Shown: positions 22,459 to 30,099 of the stretch, piece by piece
Layout of the letters: each line of letters starts with the position of its first letter
Numbering within the stretch: the stretch's first letter is position 1
Source of the DNA: Arenimonas caeni
Lineage (GTDB): Bacteria; Pseudomonadota; Gammaproteobacteria; Xanthomonadales; Xanthomonadaceae
DNA: 64,000 nt
Direction: 5' to 3'
Assembly: GCF_003024235.1 (NCBI RefSeq)
Contig: NZ_KZ679089.1
Location: 62,001 to 126,000, forward strand
Made by a program: the position numbers and the translations under genes
Notes under the pieces: generated by a model
What the model was told of the DNA's origin: nothing
What the model saw: the letters and a program-made list of their open reading frames with translations, nothing else
The model's database searches: none

Positions 22459-23408
22459 GGCGTGCCCGCCTTGCCGCGGTGGACCAGGTTCACGAAGATC
22501 TCCTCGAGCGAGCTCTCTTGGGTGTTGAGGTCGCGGAAGTCGATGCCATGCTCGGCCAGGCGGCGCAGCAGGGTGGCGATGCCGGTGCGCTCGCCCTGGA
22601 TGTCGAAGGTGTAGACCAGCGACAGGCCGTCTTCCGACAGCTCCAGCGGCTGCCCGGCCAGCTCCGGCGGGATCGCCGCCAGCGGCGCCTGCAGGTGCAG
22701 GGTGAGCTGCTTCTTGCCCAGCTTGCGCATCAGCGCGTCCTTCTCGTCCACCACCACCAGCTCGCCGTGGTTGATCACGCCGATGCGGTCGGCCATCTCC
22801 TCGGCTTCCTCGATGTAGTGCGTGGTGAGGATGATGGTGGTGCCTTTCCCGCGCAGTTCGCGCACCAGGCTCCACATGTCGCGGCGCAGCTCGACGTCCA
22901 CGCCGGCGGTGGGCTCGTCCAGGAACAGGATGGCCGGCTCGTGCGCCAGCGCCTTGGCAATCAGCACCCGGCGCTTCATACCGCCCGACAGCGTCATGAT
23001 CTTGGCGTCGCGCTTGTCCCACAGGCTCAGCGAGCGCAGCACCTTTTCCAGGTGCGCGTCGTCGCGCGGCTTGCCGAACAGGCCGCGGCTGAGCCGCACG
23101 GTGGCCCACACGGTCTCGAAGGAATCGGTGTTCAGCTCCTGCGGCACCAGGCCGATCTTCGCGCGCGCCTGGCGGAACTCGCGCACGATGTCGTGGCCGT
23201 CGGCCAGCACCGTGCCGCGGCTGGCGTTGACGATGCCGCAGACGATCGAGATCAGCGTGGTCTTGCCGGCGCCGTTGGGCCCGAGCAGGGCGAAGATCTC
23301 GCCGCGGCGGATGTCGAGGTCGACCGACTTGAGCGCGACGTGGCCGCTGGCGTAGGTCTTGCCCACGCCGCGGATGGAGAGGATCGGGTCGCCGGACGGC
23401 TGGTTCAT
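22455..23408 (-). CDS. ABC transporter ATP-binding protein (ABC-2 / YadG-like)
   Basis: This 317-residue ATPase has Walker [10 protein letters not shown] (about residue 41), signature LSGGMKRRV (about 142), Walker [13 protein letters not shown] (about 162) and the switch His in [13 protein letters not shown]-terminal extension of about 85 residues follows, as in the YadG/CcmA-like subgroup. The start at 23408 (MNQPSGDP) is consistent with homologues and is ten bases from the upstream TPR gene's stop. It energises the permease encoded next. Confidence 0.95.
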   Translation of the reverse strand: MNQPSGDPILSIRGVGKTYASGHVALKSVDLDIRRGEIFALLGPNGAGKTTLISIVCGIVNASRGTVLADGHDIVREFRQARAKIGLVPQELNTDSFETVWATVRLSRGLFGKPRDDAHLEKVLRSLSLWDKRDAKIMTLSGGMKRRVLIAKALAHEPAILFLDEPTAGVDVELRRDMWSLVRELRGKGTTIILTTHYIEEAEEMADRIGVINHGELVVVDEKDALMRKLGKKQLTLHLQAPLAAIPPELAGQPLELSEDGLSLVYTFDIQGERTGIATLLRRLAEHGIDFRDLNTQESSLEEIFVNLVHRGKAGTP

Positions 23409-23418
23409 CGGCGGGGCG

Positions 23419-24912
23419 TCACCAGGGTGCGTGGATAGGCAGTTCGAGCAGGCGGCCGTGGCGGTTGATGGCGGCCTGCACGTCCTCGCGTTCGAGCATC
23501 GCACGCCAGCGTGCATCCCGGGCCGGCTCGAGCGAGGCCGAGTCGCGGAAGCGCTGGACGGAATAGAGCGTGTCGCCGCGCTCCACGGGGTTTTCCAGGT
23601 TGGCGACCAGGGCCGCGGCCGCGGCATCGTCCTGGCCGCGGTCGAGCAGGGCCTCGGCGTACACCGACTCGCCCTGTTCGCGGTTGTCGCGCAGGTAGCC
23701 GAGCGCCGCGTCCGCCGCTTCCTGGTCGCCCAGGGCCAGCGCCGCGCGGTGCTGCACGCTGGCCTGCACCATGCGTCCGAACGGGCTCATCCGGCCGACC
23801 GACGCCGCCACCTCCAGGGCTTCGCGCGGCTGGCCGGCGCTGACCAGGTGATGGGCCAGGGTGAGCACCTGGCTGACGTTGTCCTGGCCATCCTCGCGGG
23901 TGGCAGCGGCCCGCCGGTACATCGCGATCGCTTCGTCCTTGCGGCCCAGCCGCACCAGCGCCTCGCCGGCGCGGTCGTAGAGCCAGGACAGCTGCTCGTG
24001 CTGGTCCACGTAGACGTCGCCCTTGAACGGGTTGTCGGCGATGGTCGCGGCGACCTGTTCGGCCAGGGCCACCACGTCCTCGTTCTCGCCCAGCATCAGC
24101 AGTGCCGATGCGTACTCGGCCTGGATGCCCACGACGCCGCTGTCGAGCAGGGCGCGGGCGCGAAGGTCGTCGGCGCGGCGCCGGGCCAGGCGCGGCAGCG
24201 CCTCGGCCGTGAGCGCGGGGTCGCGCACCGCGTCGTAGCGGCGGTCGGCCAGCAGCTCGATGACCAGGCGCGGGTGGGTGATGCCGGCCACCACTTCACG
24301 GGCCGCGGCCTGCTCGCCGCGTGCCAGGTGCTGGAGCGCCAGGTCCAGCCACAGCTCGTCGGCGGGGCCCGTCCAGGCCCACTCGAAGCCGCCTTCGTAC
24401 AGGGTCTTGAGCAGGGCGTAGCGCGCCGGGGAATCGAAATCGGTGGCCCACACGGCCTGGGCCACGTCGAGGTCGTGGTCCTGGCGAACCTGCCGGGGCC
24501 AGCGCCGGAAGGCCTCGCGGAAGGTGTCGGCCACTTCGTCGTGCAGGCCCAGGTCGCGCGCGATGTAGGCGTGCATGGCCCAGTCCTCCAGCTCCGCGTC
24601 GGCGAAGCCGGTCGTCAGGCGGGCATGGCGCAGGCCGCGCGGCAGGTCGCCGGACCAGGCGGCGTAGCGGGCGATGTAGGCGTGCAGGCGTCGCTGCGCC
24701 GTCGGCGCGAGGGACGCGCCTTCCGGCAGCTCGAGCGCCTCGGCCAGCCGGTCGGCGGCCGCCGAGAAATCCTCCCGGCCTGCGGCCTGGTCGGAAGCGC
24801 GCACCTTCGCCAGCACGGCGTCCGGCACCGGGGCCGGCTGGGGCGCCTGCGCGGCGCCGGCGCCGGACAGCGCCAGCAGGCCGGCAAGCGCGAGTGCGCG
24901 CAGGGCGGTCAC
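23419..24912 (-). CDS. Exported TPR-like repeat protein
   Basis: This 497-residue protein starts at a GTG inside the stop of the DUF3297 gene (GTGA overlap). A Sec signal peptide ([20 protein letters not shown]) leads into a body made almost wholly of helical TPR-like repeats, for example [20 protein letters not shown] and [20 protein letters not shown]. It is probably periplasmic and a protein-interaction scaffold. It sits between DUF3297 and the ABC exporter, and all read the same way with tiny gaps, so a common transcript is likely. The partner is unknown. Confidence 0.82.
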   Translation of the reverse strand: MTALRALALAGLLALSGAGAAQAPQPAPVPDAVLAKVRASDQAAGREDFSAAADRLAEALELPEGASLAPTAQRRLHAYIARYAAWSGDLPRGLRHARLTTGFADAELEDWAMHAYIARDLGLHDEVADTFREAFRRWPRQVRQDHDLDVAQAVWATDFDSPARYALLKTLYEGGFEWAWTGPADELWLDLALQHLARGEQAAAREVVAGITHPRLVIELLADRRYDAVRDPALTAEALPRLARRRADDLRARALLDSGVVGIQAEYASALLMLGENEDVVALAEQVAATIADNPFKGDVYVDQHEQLSWLYDRAGEALVRLGRKDEAIAMYRRAAATREDGQDNVSQVLTLAHHLVSAGQPREALEVAASVGRMSPFGRMVQASVQHRAALALGDQEAADAALGYLRDNREQGESVYAEALLDRGQDDAAAAALVANLENPVERGDTLYSVQRFRDSASLEPARDARWRAMLEREDVQAAINRHGRLLELPIHAPW

Positions 24913-25160
24913 CCGGCGTCGGCCTCGTCGAGGAACCACACCTCCACCGTGCCATTGGCCTTCATGGTCATGGCGTTGCCGCGGCGGTCGAGCGACTTGC
25001 CCACCGGCAGCCGCACCCAGCCCTCGGAGATGCAGTATTCCTCGACGTTGTTGCGCTCGATGCCGTTGAAGCGCACGCCGATGCCGCGGGCCAGGGTGGC
25101 CTCGTCGTAGTGCGGGCTGCGGGGGTTGACGCTCAGGCGGTCGGGCGGGGTGTTGCTCAT
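24909..25160 (-). CDS. DUF3297 family protein
   Basis: This 83-residue protein matches the small DUF3297 family: N-terminal PPDRLSVNPRSPHYDEATL, then GVRFNGIERNNVEEYCISEGW and GKSLDRRGNAMTMK. The function is unknown. It is short, soluble and has no signal peptide. It is the first gene of a four-gene minus-strand run (DUF3297, TPR protein, ABC ATPase, permease) and its promoter must lie in the 235-base gap shared with the HU gene. Confidence 0.9.
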   Translation of the reverse strand: MSNTPPDRLSVNPRSPHYDEATLARGIGVRFNGIERNNVEEYCISEGWVRLPVGKSLDRRGNAMTMKANGTVEVWFLDEADAG

Positions 25161-25303
25161 GGTCGGGTTTCCGGGGTTTTTGCGGCCTCCGATGATAGCC
25201 AACCGGCCGGGCGCGGCATACGCAATCGGCGGCAGGGACCGGACGCGGCGGCGCCCGTTTGTCCGGGGATGCGAAAAAACCCGGGTTTTAGCCCATTTTC
25301 CCC

Positions 25304-25332
25304 TTGGCGGCGGCTCCGCCATGCCCTACATT
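25304..25332 (+). promoter_or_regulatory. Predicted sigma-70-type promoter of the HU gene
   Basis: TTGGCG (25304-25309), a 17-base spacer and TACATT (25327-25332) make a good vegetative promoter match, in a gap that is otherwise AT-richer than the surroundings. The start of transcription would lie near 25339, leaving a leader of about 57 bases before the ATG at 25396. Confidence 0.5.
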
Positions 25333-25395
25333 CGTCGTGCCGGGGGGGAAACCCAAGGCACCCCAAAACCCAATCAGAACCACGGGAACAAAATA

Positions 25396-25776
25396 ATGGC
25401 TACCAAGAAAGCTGCGAAGAAGAAGGCTGCCCCGAAGGCCGCTGCCAAGCCGGCCGCGCCGAAGCCGATCAAGGAAGCCCTGAGCAAGTCGGGCCTGGTC
25501 TCGCACATTGCCGAGGGTACCGGCGTCGCCGCGAAGGACGTGCGCGCTGTCCTGGGCGCGCTCGAGGGCGCGGTGCACGGCTCGGTCTCGAAGAAGGGCG
25601 CTGGCAGCTTCACCCTGCCGGGCCTGCTGAAGATCACCGTCGTCAACGTTCCGGCCAAGCCGAAGCGCAAGGGCATCAACCCGTTCACCAAGGAAGAGCA
25701 GTGGTTCGCCGCCAAGCCGGCCACCGTCAAGGTGAAGGTGCGTCCGCTCAAGAAGCTCAAGGACGCCGCGGCCTGA
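25396..25776 (+). CDS. HU-family DNA-binding protein with Lys/Ala-rich N-terminal extension
   Basis: This 126-residue protein has a basic low-complexity N-terminus of about 25 residues (KKAAKKKAAPKAAAKPAAPK) ahead of an HU/IHF-like fold. In that fold, SKSGLVSHIAEGTGVAAKDV, GAGSFTLPGLLKI and the DNA-binding arm region FTKEEQWFAAKPA are visible. It binds and bends DNA in the nucleoid. The extension resembles histone H1-like tails and adds non-specific DNA affinity by inference. A strong promoter lies upstream and a good intrinsic terminator downstream, so it is a monocistronic, probably abundant product. Confidence 0.92.
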   Translation: MATKKAAKKKAAPKAAAKPAAPKPIKEALSKSGLVSHIAEGTGVAAKDVRAVLGALEGAVHGSVSKKGAGSFTLPGLLKITVVNVPAKPKRKGINPFTKEEQWFAAKPATVKVKVRPLKKLKDAAA

Positions 25777-25818
25777 GGCCCGGCCCGCGGCCTGGCGCCG
25801 CGGATCGTCCGCGACACG

Positions 25819-25855
25819 ACGGGGTGGGTGCTTCGGCACCCGCCCCGTTTCTTTT
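25819..25855 (+). terminator. Intrinsic terminator after the HU gene
   Basis: ACGGGGTGGGTGC-TTCG-GCACCCGCCCCGT forms a 13-base stem (one G-U pair) with a stable UUCG loop at 25819-25848, followed by TTCTTTT. It ends the HU transcript and lies just before the 3' end of the convergent GNAT gene. Confidence 0.9.
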
Positions 25856-25863
25856 CCGGCGGC

Positions 25864-26379
25864 TCAGCCGGGCCGTTCGATCGAGTACACCACCAGCTCG
25901 TCCTTGCCGACCTGGCGCAGCCCCAGGCTGCGCATGCCCAGTGACTCGAGCAGCCTGCGCGAGGCGAGGTTGGTCTCGTTGACGATCGCCAGCAGCCGGG
26001 GCGGCTGCAGCGCCCCGAAGGCATGGGCCAGCACCAGCCGCGCTGCTTCGCCGGCCAGGCCGCGGCCACGCCACGCCGGCAGGAAGGCGTAGCCGATGTC
26101 GGGTTCGGGCAGGGTGTCGCGGCGGATCACGCCACAGACGCCGGCCACTTCGCCGCCGGGCTTGGCCTCCACGGCCCACATGCTGTAACCGTGCTCGCGG
26201 TAACCGGCCAGCGGGCCGGCCTCGAGGTAGGCCCGGGCCTGCTCCGGCGTGCGTACGCCGCGGTCGCCGATGTTGGCGATGAAGTCGGGGTCGTTGAGCA
26301 GTTCGAGCAGGAAGCCGGCGTCGTCGGCGCGCAGTTCGCGCAGGCGCAGGCGGTCGGATTCGGGCAGTGGCTGTGGCAT
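25864..26379 (-). CDS. GNAT family N-acetyltransferase (RimJ/RimL-like)
   Basis: This 171-residue protein starts with the RimJ/RimL-type SDRLRLRELRADDAGFLLEL and holds the acetyl-CoA-binding loop AWRGRGLAGEAARLVLAHAF (about residues 101-120) followed by IVNETNLASRRLLESLGM. It transfers an acetyl group to an amine; the acceptor is not evident. Length and motifs are complete. It converges with the HU gene across the shared terminator. Confidence 0.92.
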   Translation of the reverse strand: MPQPLPESDRLRLRELRADDAGFLLELLNDPDFIANIGDRGVRTPEQARAYLEAGPLAGYREHGYSMWAVEAKPGGEVAGVCGVIRRDTLPEPDIGYAFLPAWRGRGLAGEAARLVLAHAFGALQPPRLLAIVNETNLASRRLLESLGMRSLGLRQVGKDELVVYSIERPG

Positions 26380-26416
26380 GGGCGGCTCCGTGCGGGCCGC
26401 CCGATTATCGCGCGGC

Positions 26417-26716
26417 TCAGGGCCGGGCGAGCGTCACCCGCTGGATGCCGTCGAACTCGTCCACGCGCCGCTGCTGGGGCGGGGAGCGCCGGTCGGCGGG
26501 AGCCACCTCGGCGACCAGGTCGCGGGCGTCCATGCGCACGGCTTCCGGCACGACGATGCGGAACGTCACCGTAGCCGACGCCGAAACCTTGCCACCCTGC
26601 GGCGCCAGCGAAACTTCGCCCTGGGCCAGCGCCGGCTGGGCGAAGGCAAGCAGCAGGGCACACAGCGCGGCGAGGCGGGGGAGCTTGGCGATCCGGTGCT
26701 TGCGTTCCACGTTCAT
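26417..26716 (-). CDS. Small exported protein of unknown function
   Basis: This 99-residue protein has a clear Sec signal peptide (LPRLAALCALLLAFAQPALA, cleaved near residue 32) and a short mature part of about 67 residues ending in a charged, Arg/Pro-rich stretch (APADRRSPPQQRRVDEFDG). The mature SASATVTFRIVVPEAVRM looks like beta strands, so a small periplasmic beta domain is likely. I recognise no family. The 323-base gap upstream carries its promoter. Confidence 0.7.
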   Translation of the reverse strand: MNVERKHRIAKLPRLAALCALLLAFAQPALAQGEVSLAPQGGKVSASATVTFRIVVPEAVRMDARDLVAEVAPADRRSPPQQRRVDEFDGIQRVTLARP

Positions 26717-27039
26717 GGTGCTGCTCCGCTTGCTTTTCGGTCGCGCCGTGCGGGGGGGCGGGCGATCCTTGGAGAGCAGTCTAGGAAGCGGTGCACGTGA
26801 CGGGTGCGCAGCGGCTCACACTTGCCAACTGTGGGAACACACGCACACTTCCCGACAAAACCGGCGATGCGCCACGGTTTGGATTTGCGGGCAGTCACAC
26901 TTCCACGCGAAAGCGTGATGTCCGGCCAAACCCAGGCTGAATGCACCGGTTCCCAATCCAACGCGCGGATGCTCGCGCATCGGCCATCGGTGCTCGGCGG
27001 GAAGCGTGTAAAACAGTTTCGGTGGCCGAAGGGCCGGCG
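26717..27039. promoter_or_regulatory. 323-base non-coding gap with repeated CACACTTSC motif
   Basis: No gene is supported here. The motif CACACTTSC occurs three times in the same orientation (26817-26825, 26844-26852, 26896-26904), spaced 27 and 52 bases apart. The last copy abuts a small hairpin CACGC-GAAA-GCGTG (26904-26917). The stretch is lower in GC than the flanks. It lies upstream of the small exported protein (26716) and downstream of the diguanylate cyclase gene, so the copies could be regulator sites for the former. Confidence 0.4.
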
Positions 27040-28803
27040 CTAGCTCGTCGTGGCGCCGGCCAGGCCCGGATCGCTGGTGCCGTGGGTGCGCACGCGGTCG
27101 CGCCCGGCATGCTTGGCCTGGTAGAGCGCGTCGTCGGCGCGGCTGAGCAGGGTCAGGAAGTCATGGCCGCACTGGCGCGTGCCGACCACGCCGAAACTGG
27201 CGGTGACGGTGAACGAATGCCCGGTCGGCGCGGTGTCGATGGCGGCGATGCGCTTGCGGCAGGCCTGCGCCAGCGCCACCGACGAGGCCAGCTCGCAGCC
27301 GACGAGCAGGATGGCGAACTCCTCGCCGCCCAGGCGGCCGAGCACGTCGTGCTTGCGGCAGACCTCGCCGCAGGCGCGCGCGACCTCCTTGAGCACCCAG
27401 TCGCCGACGGCGTGCCCGAAGCGGTCGTTGATGGACTTGAACTCGTCGAGGTCGAACATCACCAGGCCGGCGTCCTCGCCGTTGCGCTTGCCCAGGGCCA
27501 GCAATTCCTCGGCGCGGTGGCTGAAACTCATGCGGTTGGGGATGCCGGTGAGCGCGTCGGTTTCCGCCAGGCGCCGGAACAGGCGCTGCGAACGCTGCGC
27601 CCGCCAGGCCCAGGTGCCGATGGCGCCGAGCAGCACCACCAGCAGCGCGAGCAGCAGGTGGTTGATGCGCGACGACAGCGTCGCCGCCTGTTCGCGCAGC
27701 TGCAGCAGCTGGTTCTCGCGGTTGAGCAGGTCGATCGCCTGTTCCTTCTCGCGCGTCTCGGCCATCACCTGCTGGTAGGCCAGGGCCCGCGCGGACACCT
27801 CGTCGAGGTGAGCCTTGTCGGCCGCGGCGTAGTTGATGTGGTGGGCCAGGGCGGCGGCGTTGTCGCCGCGCTGCAGCGCCACCTCGTAGAGCACCCGGTG
27901 CGCGGCCACCAGCTGGGCCGAACCGCGGATGCCCGCCGCATGGTCGAGCGTACGCCGGGCGAAGGTTTCGGCCTGCACGTAGTCACCGGTCGCGAAGCTC
28001 ATCTCGGCCAGATTCGAATACACAAAGCCGATCAGCGAGGGGTAGCGCGTGGCCTCGATCTCGGGCAGGTGCCGCATGAGCAGGGCGATGCCTTCGTTCC
28101 GCTCGCCGTGCTGGAAGGTCACGCGTGCCTTGTACATGCGCCCGTAGTTGGTCATCACCGGCTCGCCGGCGGCGATGCATCGGCTGATCTGCTCGTCGAT
28201 GAAGGCCATCCGGTCGGCCAGCTTGCGCTGCCCCCAGAGCGACTCGAGCAACAAGGCGCCACCGAAGCAGGCCGTGCGGCCCGTCGGCTGGTCGGCGAGC
28301 ATGAGCTCGGCGAAACGCTGGCCCTCCTCGAACTGCCCGACCAGGTTGGAGATGGTGCTGGCCGCGGCCCAGCCGTGGTGCCTGATCTCGGGATTCCCGA
28401 TCTCGTCGATGATGGCGAGCATCTCGTTCATGTAGCGCACGCCCTCGCTGAACTCGCGGGTGACCGCCATCGAGTTGACCATCAGCGCCGCGGCGCGGAA
28501 GCGCACCTCCACGTGCTCCGAGCTTTCGAACAGTTCGCGTGCCGCCTCGACGCCAAGGTCGAAGCGCCCGCTGTAGGACAGTTGGTAGGCCTTGAGGTAG
28601 GCCAGTTCGTCGCGCTGGCGCGTCGAGGCCGAATCCAGGCTGGCGTTGAGCTGGCCCAGCAGTTCGTTGAACTGCTGCGGGTCGGCGCTGCGCACGGCCT
28701 CGGCCTGGCGCAGCATGGCCTCGAAGGCCGGCGACGCACCGGCGCGTGGCGATGCCCCGAGGAGCATCGCCACGGCCATGGCGGTGGCGTACCAGGCGCG
28801 CAT
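27040..28803 (-). CDS. Diguanylate cyclase with periplasmic TPR domain
   Basis: This 587-residue protein has a signal peptide (MAVAMLLGASPRAGA), a helical TPR-like sensor region (about 25-345), a coiled-coil stretch (REKEQAIDLLNRENQLLQLR), a membrane helix (LLLALLVVLLGAIGTWAW, about 388-405) and a complete GGDEF domain (about 425-575). The active site RLGGEEF is intact, as are FDLDEFKSINDRFGH and an inhibitory RxxD (RKHD, five residues before GGEEF). It should make c-di-GMP in response to a periplasmic cue. It is the third gene of the run methyltransferase, precursor, cyclase, starting 20 bases after the precursor stop. Confidence 0.93.
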   Translation of the reverse strand: MRAWYATAMAVAMLLGASPRAGASPAFEAMLRQAEAVRSADPQQFNELLGQLNASLDSASTRQRDELAYLKAYQLSYSGRFDLGVEAARELFESSEHVEVRFRAAALMVNSMAVTREFSEGVRYMNEMLAIIDEIGNPEIRHHGWAAASTISNLVGQFEEGQRFAELMLADQPTGRTACFGGALLLESLWGQRKLADRMAFIDEQISRCIAAGEPVMTNYGRMYKARVTFQHGERNEGIALLMRHLPEIEATRYPSLIGFVYSNLAEMSFATGDYVQAETFARRTLDHAAGIRGSAQLVAAHRVLYEVALQRGDNAAALAHHINYAAADKAHLDEVSARALAYQQVMAETREKEQAIDLLNRENQLLQLREQAATLSSRINHLLLALLVVLLGAIGTWAWRAQRSQRLFRRLAETDALTGIPNRMSFSHRAEELLALGKRNGEDAGLVMFDLDEFKSINDRFGHAVGDWVLKEVARACGEVCRKHDVLGRLGGEEFAILLVGCELASSVALAQACRKRIAAIDTAPTGHSFTVTASFGVVGTRQCGHDFLTLLSRADDALYQAKHAGRDRVRTHGTSDPGLAGATTS

Positions 28804-28822
28804 GCCGGTCCGGCCGGTCGCC

Positions 28823-29122
28823 TCAGTGCAGGCCGGTGCGGCGCACCGACTCGGACGGCTCGTCGTCCGCCGGGCTGTCGCGGTCTTCTTGCTCGTCGTC
28901 CTTGCGCTTGTTGTCGTCGTCGGCCGGGAACAGCATGCAGATCATCTTCGGGCGGCCGCCCAGCAGCCCGCCCAGGGCGTCGGCATCACGCGCCAGCAGG
29001 GCCTCGCGCGCGGCATCGTCGAGCGCCAGCCCGTCCACGGCGGCTTCGAAGGCCTCGCCTTCCAGGGATGCGAGCGTCGGGTCTGCGCCCAGGCGCTCGA
29101 GGAATTGGATTACGTTCGACAT
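28823..29122 (-). CDS. Putative split-borosin RiPP precursor peptide
   Basis: This 99-residue acidic peptide follows the methyltransferase gene by 27 bases. A strong site (AAGGGGAG, six bases before ATG) sets the start. Residues 3-56 form a helical domain (NVIQFLERLGADPTLASL, then DDAAREALLARDADALGGLL) like the borosin-binding domain of SonA from Shewanella. A short hydrophobic segment MICMLFPADDD (about 60-70) sits where the methylated core lies in such substrates, followed by a highly acidic tail (residues 71-99). Backbone N-methylation in the MICMLF segment is inferred, not shown. There is no signal peptide. A plain unknown acidic protein is the alternative, but the gene pairing argues against it. 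Confidence 0.8.
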   Translation of the reverse strand: MSNVIQFLERLGADPTLASLEGEAFEAAVDGLALDDAAREALLARDADALGGLLGGRPKMICMLFPADDDNKRKDDEQEDRDSPADDEPSESVRRTGLH

Positions 29123-29149
29123 CACTTGCTCCCCTTGGTGGTGGTTGGA

Positions 29150-29962
29150 TCAGTGGGTGGCGGCAGCAGCCAGCCTTTCGGCTTCGTCGAGCTCCGCCAG
29201 CCGAGCCAGCAGCGCGTCGTTGCGCTCGGGCTTGCGGCAGGGCGGCAAGACCAGCGTGGTCTGGGCATCGAGCCGGGCCCCCGGCAGCCCGTGCAGCGGC
29301 AGGCGTTCGATGCGCGGGCGATGGATCGGCAAGGTGGCCGCCTCGTACAGAAGGCACTCATGGTCCAACGGGTAGTCGCCGGCCAGCAGGTCAACCAGCA
29401 GCTGGCGATGCGCGGGGCCGGTGGCGAAGCGCCGGAAGCCGCGGTCGCCGGCGACGCCGGGTTGCCAGACCACCAGCCAGGCGCTGGTGTCGATGCGGCG
29501 CCGGTAGAACATCAGCTGGCTGGCCTCGAAATGCTGGCAGCCCGATTCGCCCGGGTCGATGCCCAGGTCGGCGTAAAGGCAGTCCTCGGCCGAGATGCCG
29601 GGTTCCATCACGGCCTGGAAGCCTTCCTCGCGGGCGAGGGCGACGGCGCGATGCGGGGCCTGGGCGAACACGCCCGGGTGGCCGTAGAACGCGCCGCAGA
29701 CGCGCTTGCCGGCCCGGACCTCGGCCAGCATCGCCTCGACCATCTCGCGGTAGGTATCGGTGCGGGCCTTGCCCTCCCGGTAGAGCGGCTGCAGGCTGCG
29801 CACGTCCGGGTGCATCTGCTGCACCCACAGTTCGACCAGCGGGTCGGACACGGCCACGAACACCACGTCGGCCGCTTCGATGTGGCCGCGCGCGCGTGGC
29901 GCGAGGTGTGCACCCAATGTCATGCCCAGGCCGACGCAGGCCAGGCTGCCGCGCTTGTCCAT
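29150..29962 (-). CDS. Borosin-type peptide alpha-N-methyltransferase (tetrapyrrole-methylase fold)
   Basis: This 270-residue SAM-dependent enzyme has the tetrapyrrole-methylase fold but carries the borosin signatures: LACVGLGMTLGAH, VSDPLVE, the Tyr/Arg cluster LYREGKARTDTY (Tyr61, Arg67, Tyr71), FYGHPGVFAQAPHRAVALAR (92-111, with Tyr93), PGISAEDCLYADLGIDP and VVWQPGV. Compared with OphMA of omphalotin biosynthesis, the four residues important there (Tyr66, Arg72, Tyr76, Tyr98) all occur at a constant offset of five. There is no fused C-terminal core, so the substrate is separate, as in the SonM/SonA pair. The likely substrate is the peptide encoded 27 bases downstream. I start at 29962 (MDKRGSLACVG). 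Confidence 0.92.
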   Translation of the reverse strand: MDKRGSLACVGLGMTLGAHLAPRARGHIEAADVVFVAVSDPLVELWVQQMHPDVRSLQPLYREGKARTDTYREMVEAMLAEVRAGKRVCGAFYGHPGVFAQAPHRAVALAREEGFQAVMEPGISAEDCLYADLGIDPGESGCQHFEASQLMFYRRRIDTSAWLVVWQPGVAGDRGFRRFATGPAHRQLLVDLLAGDYPLDHECLLYEAATLPIHRPRIERLPLHGLPGARLDAQTTLVLPPCRKPERNDALLARLAELDEAERLAAAATH

Positions 29963-30099
29963 CTTCCCCGGGGCTCCATTTGCTGCCCTGCGAGAGTATC
30001 GGAACGGGCAGGGGGCGGCCAGCAGCCGGGCCATTCGGCAATTGCGCGGCCGGCCGATTGGTAGCAGTGTTCCGGGCAAGCCAACGCCGCGCGCCCGCC

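Noticed and set aside
28823-29122. Small gene as a Nif11-like or lanthipeptide leader
   Set aside because: There is no double-glycine type leader end before a Cys/Ser/Thr-rich core, and no LanM or radical-SAM gene is near. The adjacent borosin-type methylase gives the better match.
26941-30099. Plus-strand open frame running into the HD-GYP gene from far upstream
   Set aside because: The upstream 1050 codons are antisense to the diguanylate cyclase, precursor and methyltransferase genes and have no domain. The real start is the ATG at 30100, where the GAF domain begins.
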